Source: Ulva prolifera
Lineage: Eukaryota; Chlorophyta; Ulvophyceae; Ulvales; Ulvaceae
DNA length: 64,000 nt
Reading direction: 5' to 3'
NCBI GenBank assembly: GCA_023078555.1
Contig: CM041200.1
Span: forward strand, 5,298,936 to 5,362,935
The first letter of the stretch is position 1, and every line of letters starts with the position of its first letter. This document shows, in pieces, positions 43,473-55,692 of this stretch. A program made the translations under genes and the position numbers. The notes under the pieces were generated by a model, which did not search any database, had not been told where the DNA came from, and was given only the letters and a program-made list of their open reading frames with translations.

Positions 43473-46400
43473 ATGGTCGATTGGGCCGCTGCGTGCATTT
43501 TGATCACTGGATCCGGCTCAGGGATTGGCAAGGCGGCGACTCTCGCCTTCCTCAACAAAGGATCGCGCGTGACCGTGCGTCTCCATGTGACCTGTAGAGT
43601 GGACACTCTGCCTGATATGTGTGGTTCACGGACCTGCTTGTGGCCGCAGAAGGGCACATGCGGAGCTCCTGCCTCACGCGAATTGTGCAACGAGCAATAT
43701 ACTACACCATATGCCATTGTGCTGTCGCACCGCTGGGCTCGCGCTGATGCGTGTGCCTTATCTCGTGGGCCCCACTGCACCGGACGCAACGTTTATCCAG
43801 CAAAAACCGTCGCATTGCCAGATGCATATTCACATCCCATGTTCACGTTCCTGTATGTCTGACAATTGTTTCGACGCAGGCGCTCGATGTATCAGCAGAG
43901 GCGCTTCAGCGGCTGCAGAGTGAGGCCATCCAGCACTCCGCGAGCCTCTTGACCGTGCCATGCGACGTCAGCGACGATGCCGCCCAAGCAAAGGCATTCA
44001 GTGCACATGTCTCCAAATGGGGACGTCTTGATTTTGCTCTTTTGAACGCTGGTATCGGCGAAAGAGGTATTCCTAATACCTCCCACAGCCCTGGTTCCGA
44101 CCCGTTGCCATGTCTCACACTCGTGGCGCAGCAGACTACATGCAGAACCTCGACCCATTCAGCCCGCAGCATATTCTTTCAGGCTTGTTCACGAACCTTG
44201 ACTCCCCAAACTCTCTCAGTGTGTGGAGCGCTGTGCTCCCCAGGCTCTGAGCCACTGCCACTGCTCCCACATCCATGATCGCAGACCATCTCAGTCATGT
44301 ACTACCCTTGCTGTAACACAATTACCAACACTGACTTCCCGCGCACTGAACTCCTGCGTCAGCTCACCTGTTCACGGAATTATGATCTTCTTGCAGGCTC
44401 CATTTTTCAGTCCGATGACCTCAAAGCATGGCAGCCTACACTCGACATCGACCTGCGAGCCGTCCTGGTCGGCACTCAGCTTGCAGCCCGCACCATGCAA
44501 GCTCACGAGACCCGCGGCACCATCATCTCCATCGCCTCTGCAGCAGGCATCTGGTGCCCGGAGGCCGTGCCAGTGTACTGTGCAGCCAAGGGCGGCCTCG
44601 TGCACTTCACCCGCAGCTCTGGCCCAGCCCTCGCAAAGCTTGGCATTCACCTTGGCACCGTCTGCCCGCAGTTCGTCGAGACGCCGCTGCTGGAAGAGCT
44701 GCCGGGCAAGTTCCGCGCAACTATCCCCAGCCAGCTCGGGCCCCTGCTGGCCACAAGCCGTGTCGTGGAAGAAGTGGTCAAGTTAGCTGAGGACCGTAGC
44801 CGCTGCGGCGCAGCAGTTGTGATGCTCCAAAACGGCCGCGTGTACGACTTTGACCCCGTACAGAAACGGGGCGGCTCCGCAGGGAGCGGCCAGCGCGGCG
44901 CCGCCGCGACGGCGCCAGTGGCGGCAATGGTGCCGGTCGGGCCTCTGCCACAGAGCTACCATGCATGGCAGGTGCAGAAACTCAGCCGGGACTTCCGGCA
45001 GGCGACAGCTCTCGCGAAGCTGCAGCTGCCCGTGGCGGTGCCGAAGGGGTCTGTGCTGATCAAGCGGCTGATTACGGGTGTCAACGCGTCTGATGTGAAC
45101 TTCACAAGCGGGGTCTACCACGGCTCGCAGGCGGCTGCACAGGCGGAGCTGCCATTTGTGGCTGGGTTCGAGTCTGTGGGAGTGGTCGCCAAGGCTGGTC
45201 AGGGCTCTGGTGCGATCATCGCTCTCCAACACAGCACACACAGCAGCCTGGGTAGGGTGTACTGCACGGGTAGGGTGTACTGCCGTGGTGGCTGCTCGGC
45301 CGTTCGTTGTGGAAGATCTGTGGCATGGTCGTGAGAGGGATTCTGGGTCGCATCTGCTTGTGCCCTGATCAGAGCTCGTGTTCATGTCATGCCAGTACGA
45401 CGATGCCTGCTGCCTGTGTGTAAGACAACAGCTGTAAGCGTTCGTGCGTGTCTGGTGCAAAAGCCTCCAGTCGATAGCCGCATACACCCGCTGCCATCGA
45501 TTCCAGCGCACCATGATCCATAATCACCTCTCCTCCAGCCTATCTGCCAGATTCTCTCGGGACATTGCTCTAGATGCCCAGATCCTGACCGGAGCTGGTA
45601 TCGAGCTGTGTCCCCTGACCCGAGACCCTCCGGCCAAGTGCAGACCTCCAGGTGGGTCAGCCGGTGGCGACCTTGACGTATGGAGGCTTCTCAGAGTTTG
45701 CAGTGGAGCGCGAGCGCTTCCTCGTGCCCGTTCCGCAGGCCTCCGCTGCCGTCGTGGCCTTCCTGACGTCGGGCCTGACCGCGTCGGTGTCGCTTGACGA
45801 GGCGCGGCCGCAGCGCGGCGAGACGGCGCTTGTGACGGCGGCGGCCGGAGGCACGGGGCTCTTCGCGGTGCAGCTGCTCAAGCTCGCGGGGCTGCATGTC
45901 ATTGGCACCTGCGGCTCTGAAGCCAAGGCACAGCTGCTCCGCCGCCTTGGCGTGGACCGAGTTGTCAATTACAAGTCCGAAGATCTGAAACAGGTGCGCA
46001 CGCTGACAGAACGCTTCTCAAAACGCAAGCTGCGGTTAGTATTCTGTCCCTGGTGTTCCGTGTGGGTGGGATGGGTGAACAGCAGCACATGATTCGCCTA
46101 GATGAGGCTGTGTATGGCCGTGCTGCAGAACAGTGGCTGTGATGACAGGATCTTCTGCTGTGGATGCGATGACGTAGCCACTGGGCTGGCTTTGAGACCA
46201 TGGGCATGGTCATTGACTGTCCCTGGATGGCACTGGGTGTTTCATGGCGAGACAAACGGTGCCAACGTGACCAGAGCAATACACCCAACATTGCACCGTT
46301 GTACGCAGCCAGCAGCCCTCCTGTGAGGTTGCAGCATCCCGTGTTGTGATGCTGGGAGTGCTCTCGGGTTGTGGTGCCAAAATCCCTTGCCTGTGTACAG

Positions 46401-47180
46401 CTGTGGACAGACAACGGCAGAGCTCAGCCACGCTGACTGCGTTGGAAGCCCTGCCTGCTGCTGCAAAGACAGAGTGACGGGTGCTATTCAGCAAGGAGGG
46501 GACCCTTGTGCATGCTGCAGCCCAGAAGTGCCACCGTAATGGTCCTGTTTGCTTACAGGTTTTACGGAAAGAGTACCGCAAGGGGGTGGATGTTGTCTAC
46601 GAGAGTGTCGGAGGGGGGATGTTCAAGGTGGCTGTGGACGCCCTGGCACAGCGTGGAAGGCTGCTGGTGATTGGTATGATGAGCCAGTATGGCAAGGGTT
46701 GGCCCCTGGATGACCACCCGGGCCTGCCTGAGAAGCTGCTGAAGAAGTCCGCATCACTCATTGGTGCGTCACGACCATTGGCAGAGCCAGTAACAGCTCT
46801 TAATGGAGTCGTCAGTGTGAGCTGGCAGGTCAACATCGAATCTGATGCTGGGATATAGTTGGCGCCTGTTGGAGAATCTGGGCACGCGGTACATGGCCAT
46901 AGGTTTGATGTGCACAGCATGTATGCCTCACAGGTGCATCAGTGCAGGTTTCTTCCTGCCAAGCCACGCTTCCAAGTACAAAGAACACCTGGAGAAGCTG
47001 ATGAAGCTTTACAAGAACGGGTCGCTGGAGGTGATTGAGGATACCCAGCCCTTTGTGGGCATCGAAGCTGTCCCAGATGCGGTGCAGCGGTTGCAGTCTG
47101 GGAACAGTGTGGGCAAGGTCGTGGTATACATGGATCCCGCATTTGCTCCAGCACAGGCGACAGTGCAGTCTAAGTTGTGA
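43473..47180 (+). CDS. Fusion: short-chain dehydrogenase plus PTGR3/ZADH2-type medium-chain reductase
   Basis: Six exons, 43473-43574, 43880-44066, 44397-45209, 45644-45993, 46559-46763 and 46948-47180, give 629 residues with all phases consistent. Residues 1 to about 265 are a classical [11 protein letters not shown] at 12-19, LLNAG near 88-92, and catalytic Ser144, Tyr157 and Lys161 (YCAAK). From about 285 on the chain is a zinc-free medium-chain reductase like animal ZADH2/PTGR3: [36 protein letters not shown] near 431-450, [37 protein letters not shown] and [13 protein letters not shown]3 reduces 15-keto-prostaglandin-type enones with NADPH. The two domains lie in the same exon (44397-45209), so the fusion does not depend on a guessed junction. 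Substrates unknown. A tandem repeat of GGTAGGGTGTACTGC lies in intron 3. Confidence 0.85.
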
Positions 47181-47409
47181 TGTTGGCAACCTGACTTAGA
47201 TGCGTGACTTGGACGCTGCAATTCTTGACCTACGTCACATATTCTTCCGCTGTGCACACAGCAGGCGACCCGTAGCAGACCATAGAGGCTGCATTGGAGC
47301 TTGCAAGCATGATGCATTTACAACTGCCAAATGATGTACTGTAGCAAGGTGTAAATGACATGAGCCTACTGCCTGGCATTTGAGCTCGAGCACAATCCAT
47401 AAACCAAGT
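47181..47409. other. Short convergent spacer
   Basis: 229 bases between the stops of the fusion reductase and NUP93. Nothing recognised. Confidence 0.4.
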
Positions 47410-50400
47410 TCAATTTGCTTCTGTGAGCTGCCGGACAACGGCTTGTGGCACAAAGTCTGGACCTTGTTCGCAGTTCAGGAGGTGGGCAAACTGTGCAAGA
47501 AGCGCCTTCTGATCCCGTGCCTCCTGCAGCAGCAATATCCGCTCACTGGCACCTGACCCATCACACAACTGACATGGTCACACTGACCTTTTCTGTGCAT
47601 AGAACTCCCATTGAAAACATGGAGTCATTGTTCTGATCCCTCCTGCTACAAACCACCTGCCCTTGGTTGCACAGGGCTCGAGCAGACGCACATCTTATGA
47701 CACATGGGAGGCCAACACACAGGTCAGGATATGCACGCACCTGTGCCAACCGGGGGTCCTGCTTTGTTTTTGCATCCCCCGCGAGTGCAGTCGCAACCGC
47801 GATAAGCGTCGCCGGCAGCAGGTCGCGCTGGTACGGCTGCAGCATCGACTTGGCGCGGCGCGTGCACACGGACACCTGCTCCGGAGAGCGCGGCAGCCAC
47901 TGCAGCGCGGCAGCCTCCCGCAGCACCGCCTGCACCGCGTCGCCCGGCGGCGCCGCGCCGCGGGCGGCGGCGGCCGCGACCTTCCTGTGGGCCTCCACGA
48001 TGCGTGCAATGGACTGCAGCTCGACGAAGCCGTGCCACTGTCGCTGCACGTTGTCTGCGAGGCTCTCGAGCTCCGCTTTGCCCACCTCGCGGCCACAGAG
48101 CAGCTGGTAGTCCCCAAAACTGCAGACATTCTACCTTGTCATGGAGCACCGATCGCCGTAATCTGACACTTCTGCCCCATGTGACAAGATACTGTGCGGG
48201 CAACTGGCACGTGATTCCTGTGCTCAGGAACATTCTGTGCACCGCTTGTTTAGGCACAATGGTGCATGCTGATTCGCCAAAGCCAGCTTACACCGGACCC
48301 CACAACGGCTGCGCCATTGGTCCGGGAACAAGGCCCACATCAAGGAGCGCTCATACCATGCGATACTTGAAGAAAGCGCAGCATGCAGAACCTGTTGACA
48401 CATGCGATGTACGGCGTACCTGGTGCGCAGATCATTTGCCCGAAGCGCAAGCGCCTGCACGTCCGCGACCAGGGAGCGCTCCTGCTCGGACGAGGTCGCA
48501 TCGAGCAGTGCCCGGATGCGCGAGCTCATGGTCGTGTTACCCTCCTCGAGAGCCTTGCCATGGTTGCCGCACAGCGCAAACAGCAGGCCAGCCATGTCTG
48601 GCTCGTCCCAGCGCAGGTCCTCCGCAACGGCATGCAGCACCTGCCGCCGGCGCTCTGCGTCTGGCTCAAACAGCCGCAGCCGCTCCTGGTCCAGCTGTGT
48701 GCCTGCACAACCATGCCCATCAGAGCTGCGGCGTAGGGAGGCATGCAGGGATGAGCCAGAAGAGGCTGTTCGCCACCCTTGTGCGATCCAGGAGCATGAT
48801 ACGACAGGCCGTCAGCTGTCCAGGGCTGCGGCCAGACTCCACACAGCTTACGGCGCTAATCGCACAGACGAAGACCACAGTATCTGCAGGATCCATGCAC
48901 CTCCACATCGCTGCAAGATGGCTATGTGCCATTCTGAAACGATTTGCGGAGTAACGCAGAGCATGCTGTATCCGCCAACATGGTCAAAATGGATACTGCA
49001 GGGTCACACCTACGTCACGGGTCTGCAGCACCCACTCCCGGAGAACCTCGCGCAGCAGGTCGAGGGTGTCTGGTGCGTCGACACCGGGCTGAGCGGCAGC
49101 CTGGATGTCCACAGCAAGGCGTAGCATGAGGAGGTACGCCTCCGAGTCGCGGCACCACCCCGCCGGCGTCACCAGGCCATAGCTCTCTCGAGCGTACTGC
49201 CGCAGCAACTGCACACCACACGCACAGTTGCCGCCAGCGTGAGCATTGACCGCCATGCGTGTCTGACAGCCTGGCCCGGATAACATGTCTGCAGCAACCG
49301 GTCCGGCCCCAGTTCACGAGATTCGTTAAAGTTCACTGCATCGCTACCCTACCCAACACCTGGCATCCCTTGTGGTGTGCACTGTGCTGAAGTCTTACAT
49401 GACGCAGACTGAAAATATCTGGGAAAACCATGTAATGCAAGTAACGCAGAGCTGCTGATCAGCAGGGAGCAAATAGCCTGTGTCAGTCGTGCATTAGCGT
49501 TCGCACCATTGCAGGGATGAAGTCCAGAGAGCCGCCTTGGCTGCCAGCAGCTGCAGTGAGGTCGCCAGAGCCGCCCAGCGACAACATGTCGTGCGCGTGA
49601 AGCGCAAGGGCGAGAGACGGGGCGGCGACCCGCAGGTCCCGTGCCATTGGATCCAGGTGCAGGAACTGCAGGGCCCGACAGAATTGCAGCGACAGGAAGA
49701 GCACGGCCACGTACTGTAGTGGCCGGGCACCGCTGCGCGTGTAGTGAGCCGCATCAGCAGCACAGATGTCTTCCTGGAGAGAGCGCAGCGGTCCATCATC
49801 CATCGTGCCTGCACGCGGTGAACCTCTGAGTGCAGACTCAGTCACCGGCCGCAGCGCCACAGTCCAATACTAGGTCGCCATCAACAAATCACGAAAGCAT
49901 ATTCAGATGAGTGGGAACTGCAATGAAATTACTGCTGTGCGGAAATGGTGTTTCACCGTACAAAAATTCAGTATGCATGAGCTGTACCCTGTGTCTCCTG
50001 TAGTTCCGGAATTAAAGCAATGAGCTTGTCGTGTCCAAGGAACTCTGCATCCCCAACGATGCGCCTGGAACAGTTATGCGCTTTCAAATGAGGTCAAGAG
50101 CAAACATCATATGTCTCACATGACAAGCAGGTACACGAATGCGCACCATCCTCCTGCTGCGAGTACACCACCGAGCACCTCAGCCACATCCAGTCCTCAA
50201 TGGAGGTGACACCAGACCCTGGCAGCAGAGACTGGCTGCCGGACGTGGCTGCCGTCAATGGCCGTACGGAAGCGCTGAGGACACACAGCACAAGCACCAC
50301 AGCGCGGGCGAGAGCCTCGCCATGCTTTTCCAGCTCCCCGCCCTGTACCAGCGCTACCGCGGACTTGCTGATATCGCTTGCCGTGCTTGCAGGCAGAGCG

Positions 50401-52061
50401 CGTCCACTCACTTTCCACTGCTGCAGCCACCCTGGCAGCTCCGAGGCGACATGGTGGCAGCCTGAGGCAGACAGGGCATAAGGATCTGCCGCAGATATTG
50501 CCACATCGATACAGCCAGCTCGCAGAGCATGATAGACCTGCACACGTAATTGCACTGTCTGTGCAGCTTCAGGTGTTGCAGCATGCGTAATCAGTAGCAG
50601 TATTGATGAGCGACTCTCAGCGGAACCTAGCTGGTGATAATGAGATTACACAGTGTACTCTACAGGACCAAGCCATATTTATAACGCTTTTTAAAATCCA
50701 AAGACAACTTGAAGCATCCGCGTATGGTCAAACACGTGCATAGCCAGTCGCAGCATGGCTGGAGTATTGGGCGTACCTGCTGCCATGCAAGTGCCTGCCG
50801 CCCTAGGGGTACGAATGATTTCGCGCCAGATGTGCGGGAGGAGCTTGTAACAAATCCCTGGATCAGAGATGAGACAGATCCTGTGCCCCCTGCCATCGCC
50901 ATCTGCCGGTCCGCCCGGACTCGCTGCTCCATAAGCTTCAAGTACGAGCTCTCCAGGTACTTCAGTGACCCTTCCAAAGCAGCTAGCTGAGCAAGAGCTT
51001 TGCCACCGCCCCGGGTGCTGGACAGCGAGGCTATGCAGTCTGTCTGCGAGCGGAGGATGAGGAAAACCTCCGAGGCACGATTGGACGGCTCAGTCCCATC
51101 AGGTGTCAGGTCTTTCAACACCCGTTGCAGCTCATCAAGGGCTGAGAAGGTCGTCCCAGCCTGTGATGAGCGTAGATAGTTTCGAACCGCTTTGGTGAGT
51201 TCCTGTTGGGCAGGTGTGAAGGTGGACTTGCCGCTTGGAGAAGGGTACATGGGGGAGAACGGCGCTGCAGAAGGAGCAGGGAGCAAACTGGGAGCAGCCA
51301 TCTGGGCATCCGGGAGCACTGCAGGTGACTGTGGTGCTAAGGAGCTGCCCATGGATGAAGCAAGAAGACCGTGTCGCATGGATGCCCAATTTGCATCCAT
51401 GCGGCGCTGGAAGAACACGTCGAATCGCTCCGAACTTTCTCGCATGCTGGTCTGCACATGACAGCTGGAAGCATAAGCATAGCTGCACGACCGGTGCAAA
51501 AGAAGCAGAAGTCTGAAGAGGACGTGCTGACCTGTATCGCATTTTCTATGTTGCGCTGGCGGAGCTTTTCGACGAATTCCTGAACACTGCCCGCTTCCTC
51601 TGGTTCTGGCACAGCCAACTCAGGCTGCACTTGGAATTGTCCCAATTGCTTTGATAGGGCAATGGTGTCGACTGCACCACTGAGTAAATCACTAGCGGCT
51701 GATCGCTCCGCATGTGTCGAGACGATCCCTAAATCATCACGGAGTTGCCGGGCTTGCTGTGAAATTTGAGCGAAAGAGCGGTGAACAGAGGGCTTGCCGA
51801 AGTTATCCTGCGACCATGCTCCCTTCAGACACTGAATTCACATCGATTGAGATAGTATTCACCTCGGACACGACAGACCGTTCATGCAGGTGCCTGCCGG
51901 TGTTTGACCGGCTGCATAAACACCGAAGCTGCTGCTGCAGATCCTGGCCCGATGAAACACGTCAAGCTATTCTGAATGGAAGCTGGTTTTCAGTTGCATA
52001 CATGCGCACTCAGCCGCATGCTCTCTTGCTCAATTGCATTCCACCCGTTTTCCGTGTCCAT
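47410..52061 (-). CDS. NUP93: Nucleoporin NUP93 / Nic96
   Basis: Scaffold nucleoporin of the inner ring of the nuclear pore. Nine exons, 52002-52061, 51532-51807, 50777-51451, 50147-50537, 49507-49808, 49014-49208, 48420-48694, 47741-48119 and 47410-47523, join with correct phase at every step to 888 residues (human 819). Conserved pieces: N-terminal GWNAIEQESMRLSAH and AQISQQARQLRDD; EFVEKLRQRNIENAIQ; MRESSERFDVFFQRRM; VYHALRAGCIDVAI; SIEDWMWLRCSVVY; YVAVLFLSLQFCRALQFL; LLRQYARESYGLV; and FGDYQLLCGREVG. These follow the Nic96 domain order. The short first exon is the least certain part, supported by phase and by similarity to plant NUP93 starts. Divergent from the HAD gene with 203 bases between starts. 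Confidence 0.87.
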
Positions 52062-52264
52062 GGCTACAAAGAGATGCTGATCAGAGACCCCGGTTGATGA
52101 ATTCCTGAGCTCAATTCAGATTCCAGAGATTATGATCTAGCTAAGCGTTGTTTGAGCTGTACCAAATGAACGTTTGCATCGTAACAACACAGTGGCGTCG
52201 CCATACTCGTTACTACGACATACGGAGAATCGGAAACCAGCATGTACAGGTCATTCTGAAAAGA
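52062..52264. promoter_or_regulatory. Compact bidirectional promoter, NUP93 / HAD phosphatase
   Basis: Only 203 bases separate the proposed start codons of two diverging genes, so both must be driven from here or from within transcribed sequence. No core-promoter motif named. Depends on the inferred first exons of both genes. Confidence 0.4.
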
Positions 52265-53258
52265 ATGTCGCAGCTGCGTCGTTGTCCTGGAGTGGCATGT
52301 AGCAGCTCGACGGTTTCAGTGCCGCAGCGGTGCAGAGCAGCGCACTGCTCTAGTCACGCTTGAATTAACGCGGTTTGCAAGATCCACGAGTGCCTGTGGC
52401 AAGGCAGTCTTGCTTGGGTAGAAGCAGTACCTGCATCTCATCTCTCCACATGAACTAAAGAGAGGGGACTGTGGCGCAGCCTGAGATCGTTTTCGTTAGG
52501 TGTATCACAGCGCCCGAGGAAGCAGGCCCGTACATGCTTTGTGCCCGCCTGCGGAACGTCCCCGAGACACAGGTTGACACAAAGTACACCTCGCTGTGCG
52601 ATTAAACAACATGGTGCACTCTACAGTGACTGCTTCCAGGACAGCTCCCATGGCGTGCCAGGCACGCACGTTAAGAGCGTCGCTGAAGTGCGTATGCTCC
52701 TGATAGCTTTCGTGCAGCCATACGTGCTCCACTGATCCATGATGCATTTAAACGAACAGGGATCATCTGTGTGCCCTTACCTTATATATTGATGTCAGCA
52801 ATTCATCGTGCAGGTCCCCAGTGCCAGCCCGGGCCGGGGTCCGTGTCCATGCACAGATGGAGGCATTGATATTCGACTGCGACGGAGTCATTCTAGAATC
52901 TGAGGACCTGCACCGGCGAGCTTATAATGCTGCATTTGCGGAATTCTCTGTTAAGTGCAACGGCTCTCCAGTAGTGTGGTCAGAGGAGTTCTATGACGAG
53001 CTTCAAAACACCGTTGGGGGTGGCAAGCCCAAAATGCGCTGGTACTTCAGCCCAGATCGCAACGGCTGGCCCACAAGCTCAATCATTGGAGGCGTACCAC
53101 AATCTGAGAACGAGCAGGCGACGCTCATTGACACACTCCAGGTGCTTCAATCATTGCACGTGATGCGGCCTTGCACACCTCTACATGAGTCCGCGCATCG
53201 ACCTGCCTTTGTCAAAATTCTGCATCTCCGTGCAAGGGAGTTCGCGTCTCCTGAAGCT

Positions 53259-53291
<33 letters not shown>

Positions 53292-54240
53292 ACACATATG
53301 GCGTGTTATATTCCATGCGGTTTTCACACCGTACACTGACGCTTACGACAACATGCCACATAATCATGCAGTTTTCATGTGTCCATGCTCATGGATCGCA
53401 CATCCAGCTAAGCTGCACAATCTGTCCGTTTCAATGTTTACCACTCACAAAGGGCGACGCTTGGGCGATGCTGAGAGTTGTCAATCCACGGATCAGCAAC
53501 CCTGACATATCAAACCTTTGGTAACCCCGGCTAAAGCACTGTGCTCCTCACCTGCAGGACTGGAAGTCAGAAGAGTATCGGCGTTTAATTGGCAGTGGGG
53601 AGGTGCAGCCTCGACCAGGCGTGCTGCGGCTGATGGACGAGGCTCGGGCGGCGGGGTACAAGGTGGCAGTCTGCTCCGCAGCAACCAAGGAAAGCGTGAT
53701 CTTTACGCTGCAAAGCTTGCTGGGTCCAGAGCGCTTCAACGCTCTGGACTGCTTCATGGCCGGTGATGATGTGCCGCGCAAGAAGCCGGACCCAATCATC
53801 TACCAGCTTGCCTCAGGTCCGGCTCTCGCTCGTTCACGCATCGGTGAATAGCTATTCCATCAAAGCGGCCAATCTATCTCACGCACACTCTGCATCATGC
53901 GGGACATGTCCAATTCCCAGAGCAGTTGACTCTTTTTCCACACGCGCAACGCTGGGGTCAGCAGCGGTGTGAATTGTGGAGATTGCATGCAGAGAGGCTG
54001 GGGGTGGACCCTCGCAGCTGCGTTGTGATAGAGGACTCGACTATCGGCCTCAATGCGGCGCTAGGGGCGGGCATGCGGTGCATTGTGACCTTCACACCCT
54101 CCACCGTGGAGGAGCCCTTTGAGGGCGCCGAGGTGGTCATGCAAGACCTCGGGCAGGACGCTCCTCGAATCTCGCTGGACCAGCTGGCTCGTGGGAGTGT
54201 CCGCTTCGATGAACGGTCTGCCTTCTTTCCATCTGCATAG
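52265..54240 (+). CDS. Plastid CbbY-like HAD-superfamily phosphatase
   Basis: Four exons, 52265-52329, 52814-53141, 53558-53816 and 53993-54240, give 299 residues in consistent phase. The first exon encodes MSQLRRCPGVACSSSTVSVP, a Ser/Arg-rich chloroplast transit-type N-terminus, with a likely cleavage region near RVHAQ. The mature part has HAD motif I IFDCDGV (Asp43, Asp45), motif II VCSAATKESV, motif III RKKPDP and motif IV VIEDSTIGL. VGGGKPKMRWYF, NGWPTSSI and VQPRPGVLRLMDEA are shared with the Arabidopsis plastid HAD protein At4g39970. CbbY-type enzymes remove by-products such as xylulose-1,5-bisphosphate, but this subgroup's substrate is not established. Intron 2 holds a 32-base C tract. 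Confidence 0.87.
53260..53291 (+). repeat. Poly-C tract, 32 bases, inside HAD intron 2
   Basis: Uninterrupted C run within an intron. Likely length-variable. It could favour i-motif or G-quadruplex structure on the other strand. Confidence 0.9.
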
Positions 54241-55692
54241 CTCTGTAACGATGCATACATGGCCCGCTCTGTGAGCTATGAGGTGTCATGTTCAGTGGCT
54301 GCGATGCTGCTTGCCCCGCATGCTGGCGTGAGTCAGAGGCTGGCCGCGTGTGCGCTTGTTTGTGAGAGGTGCGGGTCTGCTCTACAGGCTGATATGAGCG
54401 CACATCGCAAGGATTGTTGCAAGCATGCAAGCCACTGAGTAGCTTTCGTGTACAGCTGGCTGTGAATGACATCTGCAAGGTCTCTCAGCTGCTGGAAGAT
54501 CAGGGCACATGTTGACACTCTGGTGCTGTGCGGGAATGCATCCGAGACCCGCTGTGCTTAGTCCAGGATCCTGCCAAATGTCAGGTAAGACGGGATCCAA
54601 GTGTAACGAAACCTGCTCACGTTCATGCACCACTGCAAAACAGTACGTGCAAATGTTGTATTAAACCCAGTTTGCAGCACAGCTCGATACATGAGCCAGT
54701 TCAGGTGTATTGATGATCAAATGATTGAAGCGGATGGGTTCGTGCAGCCGCCGCAAACAGTGGTGATGCAGCGGGTCCTTCGGCTGCTGCCCCGCTGTAC
54801 TGAGGATTGCGCTGCAGCTGGTGTCTCATGAGAGTTGTGCTCTGGCAATGTGGCTTGCATTTGTCAGAATGGTCCTCTGAGAGATCATCGTTCCAGTGTG
54901 GATCAGGCACCGTGTGTTGTTCAGGCATCGATTTGATCGATCTTGGCAACACCTATAATGTGTGAATCACTTCGGACGGCTTTCACGTAGGCCCACGCAC
55001 CACATGATCAAGCTCGCACACCCACGGAGTGCCTAGAGACGCATGCTTTGAGTACATGCTGATCATTTGCTGTTTGCACATGTGTACATCCCAGGAAGGT
55101 GAAATAGCTAGCTCATTCTGTGTTCTGCATTGGGACTTGGTGCCTTCGGCGTGGAAAAGCCAATGCTCCACAGGCAGCACTTGCCTCCTGCGGCTGATGG
55201 AACAACATTAAGCCAGAGAAATGGTGCGACACCCAAAGACTCTCCCTGGTGTGACCCTCTTCCACAATCTGGGAGTTGTGCTCACGTGAAGATGTTGTGA
55301 TCAGAGCCACAAGTTATACCGTTGCTAGCGTTGCTTTGTCACAGCTGCGAAGTCTTGAACGGGCATGATGTGCATCAGTTCAGCGCTGTATTAACAGTGG
55401 GAGACTACTCAAATTCCACAGTGAACATCCAGCGCGAGCGACAGCGGCAAACTGCGGCCACGAATCCGTCTGTAGACACATCGCTATGCATGGCAGGTTT
55501 GTCCCAAGAGGCCTCGTGAGGCCTCAGCGTGTTGTCGACGCGGATGTGAAACAACATGAATGATATGAATTATCTGCCAAACATATCCTGCAAGCGTGCT
55601 TGTCCGCGTGCCTGATGCGTAGCTAGAGTACCGCTGTTACTGGTGTCTGGCTGGTTTGCTCCTTACACGTTCGCGCGGGCGAGTGAGGGAAT
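54241..55692. other. Intergenic between HAD and AlaRS genes
   Basis: About 1.45 kb. A minus-strand frame near 54333-54633 with a helical stretch (LRDLADVIHSQLYTKATQWL) might be an exon, but no family was recognised and no full gene model could be built. Confidence 0.3.
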
